A stretch of DNA of 35,485 nt, taken from JAYFRC01 sp034926415 (lineage in GTDB: Bacteria; Bacillota; Clostridia; Oscillospirales; Oscillospiraceae). The notes under the pieces were generated by a model. That model searched no databases and was not told the DNA's origin. It saw nothing but the letters and a program-made list of their open reading frames with translations. The translations under genes and the position numbers were made by a program. Shown here piece by piece: positions 14,792 to 23,680 of the stretch (position 1 is its first letter; each line of letters begins with the position of its first letter). The stretch spans positions 1-35,485 of the forward strand of contig JAYFRC010000052.1 in assembly GCA_034926415.1 (NCBI GenBank), given 5' to 3'.

Positions 14792-15529
14792 TTATTCCGC
14801 GGCGAGCAGAAGCTTTTTCGTGTACTCGTGCTGCGGGTTGGCGAAGAGTTCGTCCACGGTGTTCTGCTCCACTATCTCTCCGTGCTTCATCACTATCACA
14901 CGGTCGCATATCTGATAGACCACGTTGAGGTCGTGGGATATGAAGAGATAGCTGAGATCGTACTCCTTGCGAAGGTCTGCCAGAAGCCGCAGTATCTGAG
15001 CCTGTATCGTAACGTCCAGCGCAGAGACCGGTTCGTCCGCAATAACGAGTTTTGGTCGCACGATGAGCGCCGTCGCTATGCTGACTCTCTGCCTCTGCCC
15101 ACCCGAAAGCTGGTACGGGCGGCGCGTCACACATTCCTCGGAAAGGCCGACCTGCTCCAGCATCGCGGCCACGCGGCGGCGGCGCTCGCCTGCGTCGTAC
15201 TTTCCATATATTCTGAGCGGCTCCTCGAGTATCCAGCCTATTGTCTTAGCGGGGTTCAGCGAGCTGAACGGGTCCTGAAACACCATCTGCGGGCGCTTTG
15301 TGTAATGGCGTATCTCGCCCGTATAATCCGGCACCATGCCGAGTATCGTTTTCGCGAGCGTCGATTTCCCGCAGCCGCTCTCACCCACAAGGCCGAGAAC
15401 TTCTCCGCCGTGGAGCGAAAAGCTCACGTCCTTGAGTACCTGAGTCCTGCGGCGTTTTGAAAGGAGCGTGCCTCCCCGCTCGTACCACGTATTGAGATGT
15501 TCGACCTCAAGCACTTTATCTTGGTTCAC
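14792..15529 (-). CDS. Peptide ABC transporter ATP-binding protein (OppF/DppF type, 245 aa)
   Basis: Second ATPase of an oligo/dipeptide importer. Walker A is GESGCGKST, the Q-loop is in QMVFQDPFSSLNP, the signature is LSGGQRQR, Walker B is KLVIADEP and the H-loop is FISHDL. The start is GTG, with AAAGGAGGA 8 bases upstream. The protein is shorter than most OppF proteins (about 310-330 aa) because it stops soon after the EYTKKLLLAA element and lacks the usual C-terminal extension. The same shortening is seen in its partner ATPase. Confidence 0.92.
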   Translation of the reverse strand: MNQDKVLEVEHLNTWYERGGTLLSKRRRTQVLKDVSFSLHGGEVLGLVGESGCGKSTLAKTILGMVPDYTGEIRHYTKRPQMVFQDPFSSLNPAKTIGWILEEPLRIYGKYDAGERRRRVAAMLEQVGLSEECVTRRPYQLSGGQRQRVSIATALIVRPKLVIADEPVSALDVTIQAQILRLLADLRKEYDLSYLFISHDLNVVYQICDRVIVMKHGEIVEQNTVDELFANPQHEYTKKLLLAAE

Positions 15530-15561
15530 GGAACGCTCCTCCTTTCATATGGAAATCTTTG

Positions 15562-16353
15562 TCAAATTATCTTTTTATCGCGCGTCGGTATGGCGGCGAT
15601 GAGATGTTTAGTATATTCGTCCTGCGGATGATAAAACACGTCGTCCGACATTCCTGTCTCGACTATCTTTCCCCTGTGCATGACAGCCACGCGCGGACAG
15701 AGCTTGCGCACGACGTTCAGATTGTGCGAAATGAAAAGTATCGCCGTGCCGCGCTCGCGGTTTATCTTCCGCAAAAGCTCGAGTATCTGCGCCTGTATCG
15801 TCACGTCGAGCGCGGTCGTCGGCTCGTCCGCGATCAGGAGCTTCGGATTCGCGATTATCGCCGCGGCTATCATCGCGCGCTGGAGCATTCCGCCGGAAAG
15901 CTCATGCGGATAGGAATTGTAAACGCGCTCTATATCGGGCAGCTCCGCCTCGCGCATGGCGCACAGCGCCCGCGTCTTAAGCTCCTCAGGCGGCAGCTTC
16001 GTATGCATGCGAAGACTCTCTTCAACCTGCGGCCCTATCCGCATCACGGGGTCGAGCGCCGTCATCGGCTCCTGGAACACGACGGCAAGCGCGTCGCCCT
16101 GAAGCGCGCGGAGCTCCTCCCGGCTGCACGTCAGGATCTCGCGTCCGCCGAGCGTTATACTGCCCGAATACTCGACCTCAGAGCGGTTGAGAAGTCCGCT
16201 TATCGCCATTGCCGTCACGCTCTTGCCGCTTCCGCTCTCGCCTACGAGCCCGACAATTTCGCCCGCGTCCATATGGAAGTCGATACCGGCGACGGCCTCG
16301 CGTCCGGGCGCGGCGGAAACAAAACGGACATGCAGATCATGTATGTCAAGCAT
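15562..16353 (-). CDS. Peptide ABC transporter ATP-binding protein (OppD/DppD type, 263 aa)
   Basis: First ATPase of the importer. Walker A is GESGSGKSV, the Q-loop is VVFQEPMTALDP, the signature is LSGGMLQR, Walker B is LLIADEP and the H-loop is FISHNL. The ATG overlaps the TAA of the upstream permease by one base (TAATG), with GGAGGCGG in front, so the two are translationally coupled. The open frame continues upstream of 16353, but that part overlaps the permease. The usual cysteine-rich C-terminal extension of OppD is missing. Confidence 0.92.
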   Translation of the reverse strand: MLDIHDLHVRFVSAAPGREAVAGIDFHMDAGEIVGLVGESGSGKSVTAMAISGLLNRSEVEYSGSITLGGREILTCSREELRALQGDALAVVFQEPMTALDPVMRIGPQVEESLRMHTKLPPEELKTRALCAMREAELPDIERVYNSYPHELSGGMLQRAMIAAAIIANPKLLIADEPTTALDVTIQAQILELLRKINRERGTAILFISHNLNVVRKLCPRVAVMHRGKIVETGMSDDVFYHPQDEYTKHLIAAIPTRDKKII

Positions 16354-17180
16354 TACCGTCCGCCTCCGTTTCTCCGCGCGCTCTGCTGTATCCCTTCGCC
16401 GAGCATGCTGAAACCGAGTATCAGCAATACTATTATAAGTCCGACGGAAAGCGCATACCACGGCGCTTTGCCGATATAACTCTGCGCCTCTGACAGCATT
16501 CTGCCGAGCGAAGCGTCGGGCGGCTGCACGCCGAGGCCGAGGTAACTCATGCTAGCCTCCGCCAGCACCGCGTTGTTAAAGCCTATCGATATGGCCGAAA
16601 GCAGCACGGGAAAAGTGTTCGGCAGTATGTGCCGGAACATTATCCGCATATTGCCCGCGCCCATAAGATGCGCGCTCTTAATGTAATTCAGGCTCTTGCA
16701 GCGCGCGAACTCGCTCCGCACAATTCGCGCGAAGCTGGGTATGAAAAGTATTCCGAGAGCCCAGATGATGTTGTATTTTCCGCCGCCGAGCACGGTGATG
16801 AGCACAAGCGCGAGAAGTATGCTGGGGAATGCGGTTATCGAATCGCAGATGCGCATCAGTATCTCGTCCGGCCAGCCGCCGAAATATCCGGTAAGCGCGC
16901 CGATGACGATTCCAGCTCCGCAGCCGATGGCTACCGTGCAGAGTGCAATGAACAGCGTCGTTCCGGCGCCCTCAAGCACACGCGAGAATATGTCGCGCCC
17001 AAAATTGTCCGTCCCCATTATGTGCATGAGCGACGGAGCGTCCATCTTGGACGCGGCGTCCATGGCCGTCGTCGAATACGGCGTCCAGAAATAGCCGACC
17101 ACGATGAATGTGACCATGATTGTGGTTATTACCGCGCCTATCTCAAAAAACCGATTTTTGTGAGCCAGAATCTTTTTCGT
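16353..17180 (-). CDS. Peptide ABC transporter permease (OppC/DppC type, 275 aa), apparent ACG start
   Basis: Inner-membrane permease with the BPD transport domain (GTDNFGRDIFSR, and the EAA-type loop with AHLMGAGNMRIMFRHILPN). The first ATG in frame (17117) has no ribosome binding site and would cut off part of the first transmembrane segment. The frame upstream reads KKILAHKNRFFEIGAVITTI, a typical OppC N-terminus, back to an ACG at 17178-17180. This ACG stands 7 bases after GGAGGG (17188-17193), exactly where a start codon should be; an in-frame TGA follows upstream. ACG initiation, or a recent ATG-to-ACG change or base error, explains this. The protein family is secure; the start codon is an inference. 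Confidence 0.85.
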   Translation of the reverse strand, partial: TKKILAHKNRFFEIGAVITTIMVTFIVVGYFWTPYSTTAMDAASKMDAPSLMHIMGTDNFGRDIFSRVLEGAGTTLFIALCTVAIGCGAGIVIGALTGYFGGWPDEILMRICDSITAFPSILLALVLITVLGGGKYNIIWALGILFIPSFARIVRSEFARCKSLNYIKSAHLMGAGNMRIMFRHILPNTFPVLLSAISIGFNNAVLAEASMSYLGLGVQPPDASLGRMLSEAQSYIGKAPWYALSVGLIIVLLILGFSMLGEGIQQSARRNGGGR

Positions 17181-17218
17181 TCCGCGTCCCTCCTTTCAGC
17201 TTTGCCGCGCCGAGCGTG

Positions 17219-18160
17219 TCAGCTGAGTCTTATGCGCGGGTCAATGTACTGGTAGAGCACATCGGCAATGAAGTTGACCACGACCACCCAAAATGCGAGG
17301 ATGACAACTATCGCCTGAACCACTGGGAAATCACGGGAGGATATCGACGAGAGCAGAAGTCGGCCGATGCCGGGTATCGTAAACACCTGCTCGATTATTA
17401 TGCTGCCGGCCAGCATCTCCGCCACCGACACCGCGATAAACGTCACGACCGGTATCAGCGCGTTGCGGAGAACGTGATTTTCAAGTGCGGTCTCGCGGCT
17501 GTTGCCGCGGCTGTAAGCTGTGCGGACATAGTCCTGTCCCATCTGCTCGAGTATGGACGCGCGGAGCATCTTGACCGTCATGGCTATGCGCGGAACGGCG
17601 ATGGACAGCGCCGGGAAGATCATGTATATGATGAACGCGGGGAGGTCTTTCGTATAGGATACGAAGTTGCCCGGCGTGAAAAATCGAAGTATTATTCCGA
17701 ATATCCAGCAGCAGAGTATGCCAATAAAAAACGGCGGCACGGACATCACGATCTGATCGAGCACCGTGATTCCGCGGTCTATCAGACCGCCTTCTCTCCG
17801 CGCCGCATATATTCCCAGAGGTATGGACACGGCGACCGTCATCACAAAGGACATCGCCGTAAGTATCAGAGTTATCGGCAGTTTCGCGCTTATCATTTCC
17901 GACACGGCCATCTTGTAGCTGTAAGAAGTTCCCATGTCTCCGTGAAGAAAGTTCACGAGCCAGTCTATGTATCGCTCCATCACCGGTCTGTTGAGGCCGA
18001 GCGACGAGCGGAGCGCCTCCACCTGTTCAGGCGTGGCGCTGGTACCGAGAAGCGCCGTGGTCGGGTCTCCCGGTATGACCTGAAACGCAAGGAAGGCGAG
18101 GAGCGAAACAATGAACAATGTAATAATGAGAGTAAAAAGCTTCTTCGCTATATATTTCAT
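17219..18160 (-). CDS. Peptide ABC transporter permease (OppB/DppB type, 313 aa)
   Basis: First permease of the importer. The N-terminal segment KKLFTLIITLFIVSLLAF is followed by the family element FQVIPGDPTTALLG and GLNRPVMERYIDWL. Five further hydrophobic segments follow, with the EAA loop near YVRTAYSRGNSRETALENHV. It ends with DVLYQYIDPRIRLS, the usual OppB C-terminus. Full length for the family. It stands between the binding-protein gene and the OppC-type gene in the classic order. Confidence 0.94.
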   Translation of the reverse strand: MKYIAKKLFTLIITLFIVSLLAFLAFQVIPGDPTTALLGTSATPEQVEALRSSLGLNRPVMERYIDWLVNFLHGDMGTSYSYKMAVSEMISAKLPITLILTAMSFVMTVAVSIPLGIYAARREGGLIDRGITVLDQIVMSVPPFFIGILCCWIFGIILRFFTPGNFVSYTKDLPAFIIYMIFPALSIAVPRIAMTVKMLRASILEQMGQDYVRTAYSRGNSRETALENHVLRNALIPVVTFIAVSVAEMLAGSIIIEQVFTIPGIGRLLLSSISSRDFPVVQAIVVILAFWVVVVNFIADVLYQYIDPRIRLS

Positions 18161-18191
18161 TCTCCCCGCCTCCTTCCGTCAGCGTTTTTGT

Positions 18192-19733
18192 TTAACCCGC
18201 GTAATGGATGGTGGACATATCCATTACATACAGGGGATAGAATACATATCCGTCGAGCGTATTGCGTATGGCGACCATGTCCGCGAGGTCCTGAATATAG
18301 ACGTTCGCGGCGTCCTGGGCAAGTATGGTCTCGCACTGCTTGTAAAGCTCGGTCTGCTCCGTATCGTCCGTGCTGGCTATGGCCGCCGCGAAGGCTTTGT
18401 CATAGTCGGCGTTTGAGTAGTTTATCATGTTCTTGCTGTTGCCGGTCGTCCAGCGCTCCAGCATGGCGCGCGCCGTCAGCGAGCTCGCGTCGAAGCCTAT
18501 TACCGTCGCCTCGAAATTGCGGTTCTGGTAAACGTCGCTGAGCCAGGTGTTCCACTCGACCTCTTTTATCGTCGCTTTTATGCCGACCTGACTGAGCTGC
18601 TCGGTTATGACCTGCGCCGTATCGACGTGCGGAGTGTAGTTCGACGGGACGGTTATCTCAAAGCTGAAGCCGTCGGGATAGCCCGCGTCGGCAAGAAGCT
18701 GTTTGGCTTTCTCGGGGTCGTAGCTGTAAGTGTCGCTAAGCCCCTCGACAAAGTACTTCTTGAAGTTCGGGTACATGGACGAGCCGACCTTCGTTCCGCG
18801 TCCGTCCTCGGTGAGCTGCAATATGCCGTCCACATCGACCGCATAGCACAGCGCCTGGCGTACGCGCACATCGTCAAAGGGTTTGACCTTGTTGTTGAGG
18901 TACATGGCCTGAACAAGGTTCATCGTGCCCTCGAGAATGTTGTAGTCGCTTCCGAGCGACTCGGACTGCGTCACGGAAAGGTGCGCGGCGATGTCTACCG
19001 CTCCGCTCTGCAGAGCCATGACGAGCGCCTCGCCGTCCTCGTATATCTTATAGGTCACGCTGTCAAGATACGCGGGGGTGCCCCAGTAGTCGTCGAATTT
19101 TTCAAGAACGACGTTTTCCTGAACGCTGCGCGAGACGAACTTGAACGGGCCCGTGCCCACAGGGCTTGTGGCTTCGTCCGCATAGTCCTCGGGGACGATT
19201 GCAAGCGTCATGTAGGACAGGAAGTCGGTGTTCGGCTCCTCCAGCGTCACCACGACCGTCTTTTCGTCGGTCGCTTCCACGCTTTTGACAGCAGAAAGCG
19301 CCGACGCGACGGATGAGTCCGTAGTCGTGTCGGCGCATTTGTTGATCGAATATACAACATCATCAGCAGTTACCGACTCGCCATTGTGGAACTTCACGCC
19401 CTCCCGGAGGGTAAACGTGTAGACAAGTCCATCGTCCGAAACGGCCCAGCTTTCGGCAACTGCAGGATTAAGATTTCCTTCGGAATCGGGTTTAACCAAT
19501 CCCTCATATACGTTGAACAAAACCTCTTTAGTTCCTGCCGCCGTCATCTGGTATGGGTCAAGACTGTCTCCAAGGTCCTGAGCAATGCCCACGGTGATGT
19601 CCCCACCGTAGACAATCTCTCCGGAAGAGCTCGTTCCGCCGCCCGACGTCTGCTGCTTACCGCCTCCGCATCCGCAGAGTGCAGCAGCAATGATTGCAGC
19701 CGTGAGGAAAAGTGGCAAAATGCGTCTTTTCAT
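18192..19733 (-). CDS. Peptide ABC transporter substrate-binding lipoprotein (SBP family 5, 513 aa)
   Basis: Extracellular solute-binding protein of the importer, held to the membrane by a lipid. The signal peptide MKRRILPLFLTAAIIAAAL ends in a lipobox (LCGC, Cys22), followed by a Gly/Ser linker. Family 5 elements are visible: LDPYQMTAAGTKEVLFNVYE, YTFTLREGVKFHNGESVTADD, VGTGPFKFVS and RVRQALCYAVD. It has an AAGGAGAA ribosome binding site. First gene of the operon, so binding protein, two permeases, two ATPases and the acetyltransferase are read in this order. Substrate class (peptides) is from the family; the exact ligand is unknown. Confidence 0.94.
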   Translation of the reverse strand: MKRRILPLFLTAAIIAAALCGCGGGKQQTSGGGTSSSGEIVYGGDITVGIAQDLGDSLDPYQMTAAGTKEVLFNVYEGLVKPDSEGNLNPAVAESWAVSDDGLVYTFTLREGVKFHNGESVTADDVVYSINKCADTTTDSSVASALSAVKSVEATDEKTVVVTLEEPNTDFLSYMTLAIVPEDYADEATSPVGTGPFKFVSRSVQENVVLEKFDDYWGTPAYLDSVTYKIYEDGEALVMALQSGAVDIAAHLSVTQSESLGSDYNILEGTMNLVQAMYLNNKVKPFDDVRVRQALCYAVDVDGILQLTEDGRGTKVGSSMYPNFKKYFVEGLSDTYSYDPEKAKQLLADAGYPDGFSFEITVPSNYTPHVDTAQVITEQLSQVGIKATIKEVEWNTWLSDVYQNRNFEATVIGFDASSLTARAMLERWTTGNSKNMINYSNADYDKAFAAAIASTDDTEQTELYKQCETILAQDAANVYIQDLADMVAIRNTLDGYVFYPLYVMDMSTIHYAG

Positions 19734-19818
19734 TTCTTCTCCTTCTTCGTTCCTGCGCTTGAGCGCGCTGAAACGACGTTACGAAATTAGCTTCTCCCAT
19801 TATTAAATTGTCGTGAGC

Positions 19819-19847
19819 AGTATACTCTTTTTGTTTTTGGATTACAA
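19819..19847 (-). promoter_or_regulatory. Promoter of the peptide transporter operon
   Basis: TTGTAA (19842-19847) and TATACT (19819-19824) on the minus strand are separated by 17 bases, about 85 bases upstream of the lipoprotein start. Confidence 0.7.
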
Positions 19848-19911
19848 GGCCGCGCGCCGATTTTCGTGTATTCGCAAAATTTTTACCTGTTTTTTTGCGA
19901 TTATAACCAAA

Positions 19912-19951
19912 ACCCGCGCCCTATTCGGCTGTTTCCGGATAAGGCGCGGGT
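19912..19951 (-). terminator. Intrinsic terminator of the ftsW-pbp operon
   Basis: ACCCGCGCC (19912-19920) pairs with GGCGCGGGT (19943-19951). The stem continues inward with TATTCGG and CCGGATA (one G-U pair), and TTTT follows on the minus strand. It separates the penicillin-binding protein gene from the transporter operon. Confidence 0.8.
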
Positions 19952-19987
19952 CGAACTTTGTTCTTTTCAGTAGTATTTTAGGCCCGG

Positions 19988-21340
19988 TCAGTAGCCAAGT
20001 TCCTCCGCTGCGGCAAGCACCTTCGCCGCGACCGAACCGGCCACGGCCGCTCCTCCTCCGCCGTTTTCAACGACGACAACGAACGCAAGAGCATGCTTTG
20101 AATCGTCAACAAAGCCCGTGAACCAGGCATGAGGCGACTTGCCCCCGCCCACCTCTGCCGTGCCGGACTTCGCGCAGACCGCGAGGTCGCCGAATTTTTC
20201 CTGTCCATAATGCTCGGTCACGTCGTTTCGAAGCATATCTTTAAGCTTCGCGCAGGTCACGCTCTTGAGCCCGCCCACGGTCTTTTCCGCGGTGTATATG
20301 CTCAGCGGCACACCCAGTGCGTCCGTCTCCTTGAGGAAGAGCTGCGGCTCGACGGTCGTGCCCCCGTTGGCGATTGTGCTCATAAGCGTCATCATCGCGC
20401 AGGGGTTCACAAGGTCGTTGTACTGGCCGATTCCCGACCAGCCGAGGTCGGCGCTGCCATCCGGCGCGACATCGTAGCTGCCCGCCGCGGTCGCTATACC
20501 GCTGACGTTCAGGGGGTCGAGCAGGCCGAGCTTGTCTGCGTAGCGCGCCAGCGTATTGCCGCCCATCTCGACCGCTAGCTGCGCGAACACGCAGTTGCAG
20601 GAGTTGGCCAGCGCGCCGTAGATGTCCATATCTCCGTGCGCCACGGGGCAGGTTATGTTCTCTCCGTCTATCTCGCAGGAGCCGGTGCAGGTGAATTTCC
20701 GGTCGAACAGTCCGTCGATATTTTCTATCGCCGCCGACAGCGTCACTATCTTGAACACGGAGCCGGGGGTAAACGTCGAGGACAGGAATCGGTTCATGTA
20801 CACTCCCTCGTATTTGCTGCCCTCTACGCTGTCGGGCGGGTTCTCCGGGTCGAAGGACGGGTTTGAGACCATGCACAATATCTGCCCCGTTGTGTAATCG
20901 TAGACCCCGACCGTGCCGCGCGCGCCGTCAAGCGCTTCCCATGCGGCTGTGTTTAGCTTTGAATCTATCGTTAGATAGGCGTTGTGCCCGCCGGCCGTCG
21001 TGCCGGTCAGGGGGCTGAAGCCGCAGAGCCGGTCACGGAATTTAAGACGCGCGCCGGTCGCTATATTGCCGCCCGCATCGCCCACGGCGTGCAGCGTGGC
21101 CCTGCGCACCGTCTCGTCGTCGTTGTATTCGTTCGTAGCGAAATCGTAGAGCACGACGCCGTTCCTGTCGCGCACGGAACCCTGCGTGAGTCGTCCGGCG
21201 GTGTATATGTGCATATTGGCCGAGAACGCGGCCCACCTGCCGCCATCGACGGCGTAGCGGTAAAGCAGCAGTCCGAGCCCCGCGGCAAGCGCCAGAACGA
21301 ACAGCATCGAAAACCATGTGCGGCGTTTTACCTGCTTCAT
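19988..21340 (-). CDS. Class B penicillin-binding protein (transpeptidase, PBP2/PbpA-like, 450 aa)
   Basis: D,D-transpeptidase that cross-links peptidoglycan together with its SEDS partner encoded just upstream. One N-terminal transmembrane segment (about 9-27) is followed by a short non-catalytic part, then the transpeptidase domain: active-site Ser194 and Lys197 (PGSVFK), SCN at 247-249 and KSGT at 391-394. At 450 aa it is shorter than most class B PBPs and resembles actinobacterial PbpA. The ATG at 21340 overlaps the TGA of the SEDS gene (ATGA) and has GGGGGG 7 bases before it; an in-frame TTG at 21355 is less likely. A sporulation role (SpoVD-like) is possible but not shown. Confidence 0.9.
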   Translation of the reverse strand: MKQVKRRTWFSMLFVLALAAGLGLLLYRYAVDGGRWAAFSANMHIYTAGRLTQGSVRDRNGVVLYDFATNEYNDDETVRRATLHAVGDAGGNIATGARLKFRDRLCGFSPLTGTTAGGHNAYLTIDSKLNTAAWEALDGARGTVGVYDYTTGQILCMVSNPSFDPENPPDSVEGSKYEGVYMNRFLSSTFTPGSVFKIVTLSAAIENIDGLFDRKFTCTGSCEIDGENITCPVAHGDMDIYGALANSCNCVFAQLAVEMGGNTLARYADKLGLLDPLNVSGIATAAGSYDVAPDGSADLGWSGIGQYNDLVNPCAMMTLMSTIANGGTTVEPQLFLKETDALGVPLSIYTAEKTVGGLKSVTCAKLKDMLRNDVTEHYGQEKFGDLAVCAKSGTAEVGGGKSPHAWFTGFVDDSKHALAFVVVVENGGGGAAVAGSVAAKVLAAAEELGY

Positions 21341-23343
21341 CTGTCGTCCCCCCAATCGTCGTCGAGAGGTATATCTATATCGGGGCGCTTTCTGCTTTGC
21401 GGAAAATCGTCGTCAAGCGAGATGTCTATATCGTGGTGTTTTCTGCTTTGCGGGGGATCGTCGTCAAGCGGAATGTCTATGTCCGCTCGCTCTTTTCCGC
21501 GCGAGTCGTACGGCGCGTCGTCATCAAATACGGAGGCGTCGATCTCAAAGCCGTCGTCGTTTATCTCGACCGGCGCGTCGTGCTTCTTTGGAAGCTTGAC
21601 GGCAATGGCGGCGTTCTGGCGCAGGTCGCAGGCCTTTAAAAATGCGAACAGAGCCCAGCACGACATCATGCTCGAGCCGCCGCAGGAAACAAACGGGAAC
21701 GTCACGCCCGTCAAGGGAAGTATGTCCATCGAGCCGCAGACGTTGAGTATCGTCTGGAACACGAACATCGTCGCGGCAGCGCATGCGGCTATCGCGTAAA
21801 ACGCAGAGCGTGCGGTGCCGGCGTATTTTATGGTGAACAGCGCGAAAACGATTATCGTTATCACCGCCGAGACCGCGACAATCAGGCCCAGCTCCTCCGC
21901 CACCATGCCGAATACGAGGTCGGTGTTCGCCGCGCCCACGGCCTTGAGCCAGCCGCCGTTCGCGCCCACGCCGAAAAGTCCGCCCGAAGCCGTCGCCGAC
22001 ATCGCGCGCGTCTGCTGATAGCCCGTCGTATCGGAAAATTCCCATACGTGACGCCAGACGGCGAAGCGGTTGGCTATATACGGCTTGAATTTTAATACCA
22101 CGCCGGCGCCGACGGCCGCCGCCGCCGTTATCATCGCAATGCTCGGCAGGTCGCCGGAGCGAAGAAAAGCTATGGTCAAAAACGCGACGAAGAATATGAG
22201 CGCCGTGCCGAAATCACTCATGACCGCGAGGCAGCCGACGCAGAACGCCGAAAAAAGTATGGTGAATATCAGGTTGCGGCGGGAAAACAATCTGTCCATC
22301 GTCTCCGCGCCTGCAAGCACGAAGGCTATCTTTACAAATTCCGAGGGCTGAAAAGAAATGGGGCCGAACGACACCCAGTTCTTCGCGCCGAAAAGCGTCT
22401 GCCCGAACAGCACGTTGAACGCCAGCAGCCCCGCCGCCAGTATCGCGGCAGGCCAGCGCAGCGATTTTGCGCGGTCGAGGTCGCGCAGGCATATCGAAAG
22501 CACCATAAACAAAATCAGTCCGATAAGTACGGAAAGCGTCTGCTTCGGCAGCGTCGACATCGAAGACGAGGCCGTGACGGTAAGACACAGCGTGGTCAGC
22601 AAAAACGCGAGGCTTTCAAGCTCGAACCCGGTGCGCCGCAGCGAACGGTAGACGAGATACATCGCCCACATAGCCGCGCACAATATACCGAAGGAGGAAA
22701 ACAGCGCCATCATGTTCTCCACGCCCTTGGAGTAGACGAGCTCCACGAGCATAAGCCCCTGGAACGCGCTCAGCAGCGCCAGCGTCATCGTCGGGCTGAC
22801 GCGGCGGCCGGGCTTCGTGCGGGCCTTCGCCTGGCGGCGCAGGTCGTCGCCCGCCGAGGGATAGAATATAAGGTCGAGGCCGCCGAGCGTAACCTTGTCG
22901 CCCAGAGTGATGCGCTTTTCGGTCTTGACCCGCGCGCCGTTGACTGCGACGCCGTTCTTCTCCGACAGCGGGTATATCGTCCACTCTCCGTCCTCCGTGC
23001 GCTGCACGGCGGCGTGCTGGCGCGAGATGGTAGCAAACGCGAGCACAATGTCGCAGCTGCCGGCGCGTCCGAGGATATTCTCCCAGTGCGTGAGCTGCAG
23101 CTTGACACCGTTGGGCAGGGCGAAAAATCCCCAATCCTCCTCCTCGGCCTTTCCGCCGAGAAGCGAGCGTGCGCATCGCCACAGCACCGCGACGACAAGC
23201 GCCGCAGCGGCTATGTGCAGCACGGTCCCGCCGAGCCAGAAAAACATCTGCGCCACGTCGCCGATGTCCGGCAGCGAGATAGAGCCGAGGTGCCCAGCAA
23301 TATTCGAAAACAGGGTCTGCACCCCCGAAAGCAGTTTATCCAT
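21337..23343 (-). CDS. SEDS family cell-wall polymerase (FtsW/RodA/SpoVE) with N-terminal FHA domain (668 aa)
   Basis: Glycan-strand polymerase/cell-cycle protein. An N-terminal hydrophobic segment (about 35-60) precedes an FHA phosphothreonine-binding domain (about 85-160: ENILGRAGSCDIVL, ISRQHAAV, NGVAVNG). Ten or so transmembrane segments of the SEDS domain follow, with FGPISFQPSEFVKIAFVL, VMSDFGTALIFF and TGVTFPFVSCGGSSM. The tail has three 17-residue acidic repeats (DIDIPLDDD, DIDISLDDD, DIDIPLDDD). The ATG at 23343 has AAGGTG upstream and is preferred over the GTG at 23352. FHA suggests control by Ser/Thr phosphorylation, as in the actinobacterial FHA-RodA-PbpA neighbourhood. FtsW and RodA cannot be told apart safely here. 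Confidence 0.92.
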   Translation of the reverse strand: MDKLLSGVQTLFSNIAGHLGSISLPDIGDVAQMFFWLGGTVLHIAAAALVVAVLWRCARSLLGGKAEEEDWGFFALPNGVKLQLTHWENILGRAGSCDIVLAFATISRQHAAVQRTEDGEWTIYPLSEKNGVAVNGARVKTEKRITLGDKVTLGGLDLIFYPSAGDDLRRQAKARTKPGRRVSPTMTLALLSAFQGLMLVELVYSKGVENMMALFSSFGILCAAMWAMYLVYRSLRRTGFELESLAFLLTTLCLTVTASSSMSTLPKQTLSVLIGLILFMVLSICLRDLDRAKSLRWPAAILAAGLLAFNVLFGQTLFGAKNWVSFGPISFQPSEFVKIAFVLAGAETMDRLFSRRNLIFTILFSAFCVGCLAVMSDFGTALIFFVAFLTIAFLRSGDLPSIAMITAAAAVGAGVVLKFKPYIANRFAVWRHVWEFSDTTGYQQTRAMSATASGGLFGVGANGGWLKAVGAANTDLVFGMVAEELGLIVAVSAVITIIVFALFTIKYAGTARSAFYAIAACAAATMFVFQTILNVCGSMDILPLTGVTFPFVSCGGSSMMSCWALFAFLKACDLRQNAAIAVKLPKKHDAPVEINDDGFEIDASVFDDDAPYDSRGKERADIDIPLDDDPPQSRKHHDIDISLDDDFPQSRKRPDIDIPLDDDWGDDR
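21355..21490 (-). repeat. Three 51-bp tandem repeats coding the acidic tail
   Basis: Units begin at about 21355, 21406 and 21457, a period of 51 bp, i.e. 17 codons. Each encodes DIDI(P/S)LDDD followed by a PQSRK-type linker or the C-terminus. The DNA is similar between units but not identical. Confidence 0.8.
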
Positions 23344-23383
23344 ATACCACACCTTTGAAAAAATGAGGTCTCAGCTTTACCGT

Positions 23384-23413
23384 ATTATAACACCCCTTGT
23401 CTCCGTGAGGCAA
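23384..23413 (-). promoter_or_regulatory. Promoter of the FHA-SEDS/PBP operon
   Basis: TATAAT (23384-23389) on the minus strand, with a TTGCCT (23408-23413) 18 bases upstream. It is about 40 bases before the start codon. Confidence 0.6.
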
Positions 23414-23680
23414 TATGCACTGTCGTCTTGTATTTTGCCGCGCGCGGTAATAAAATAGAAAAATAGATTATACATGGGCAAAGCGCTCCGTTTTCAAAAG
23501 GGATGTCGGGTCCACGCGCGGGCGCTCACGGGCATCGCCGGGAAGATGCACTAGTATTCGGGCTTTTTTCCTTCTCAAATCTGTTATTGTGTTTGCACAT
23601 TAACGAGGCGGACTGAGATATGACCGCTCCCGGCGCCGTTTTTCCCATTTCATATGAAAAGCAATTACTGGAGGCCGTTT
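23414..23680. other. Intergenic region before thiN, no recognised element
   Basis: A GC-rich central part with short inverted repeats (for example GCATC and GATGC around 23533-23550) is followed by a GGGCTTTTTT stretch near 23568, which may be a weak terminator or the end of a small transcript. I find no TPP riboswitch consensus and no convincing promoter for thiN. Confidence 0.4.

Noticed and set aside
15559..16479. Long plus-strand ORFs opposite the transporter ATPase and permease genes
   Set aside because: They are antisense shadows of GC-rich genes with clear ABC motifs on the minus strand.
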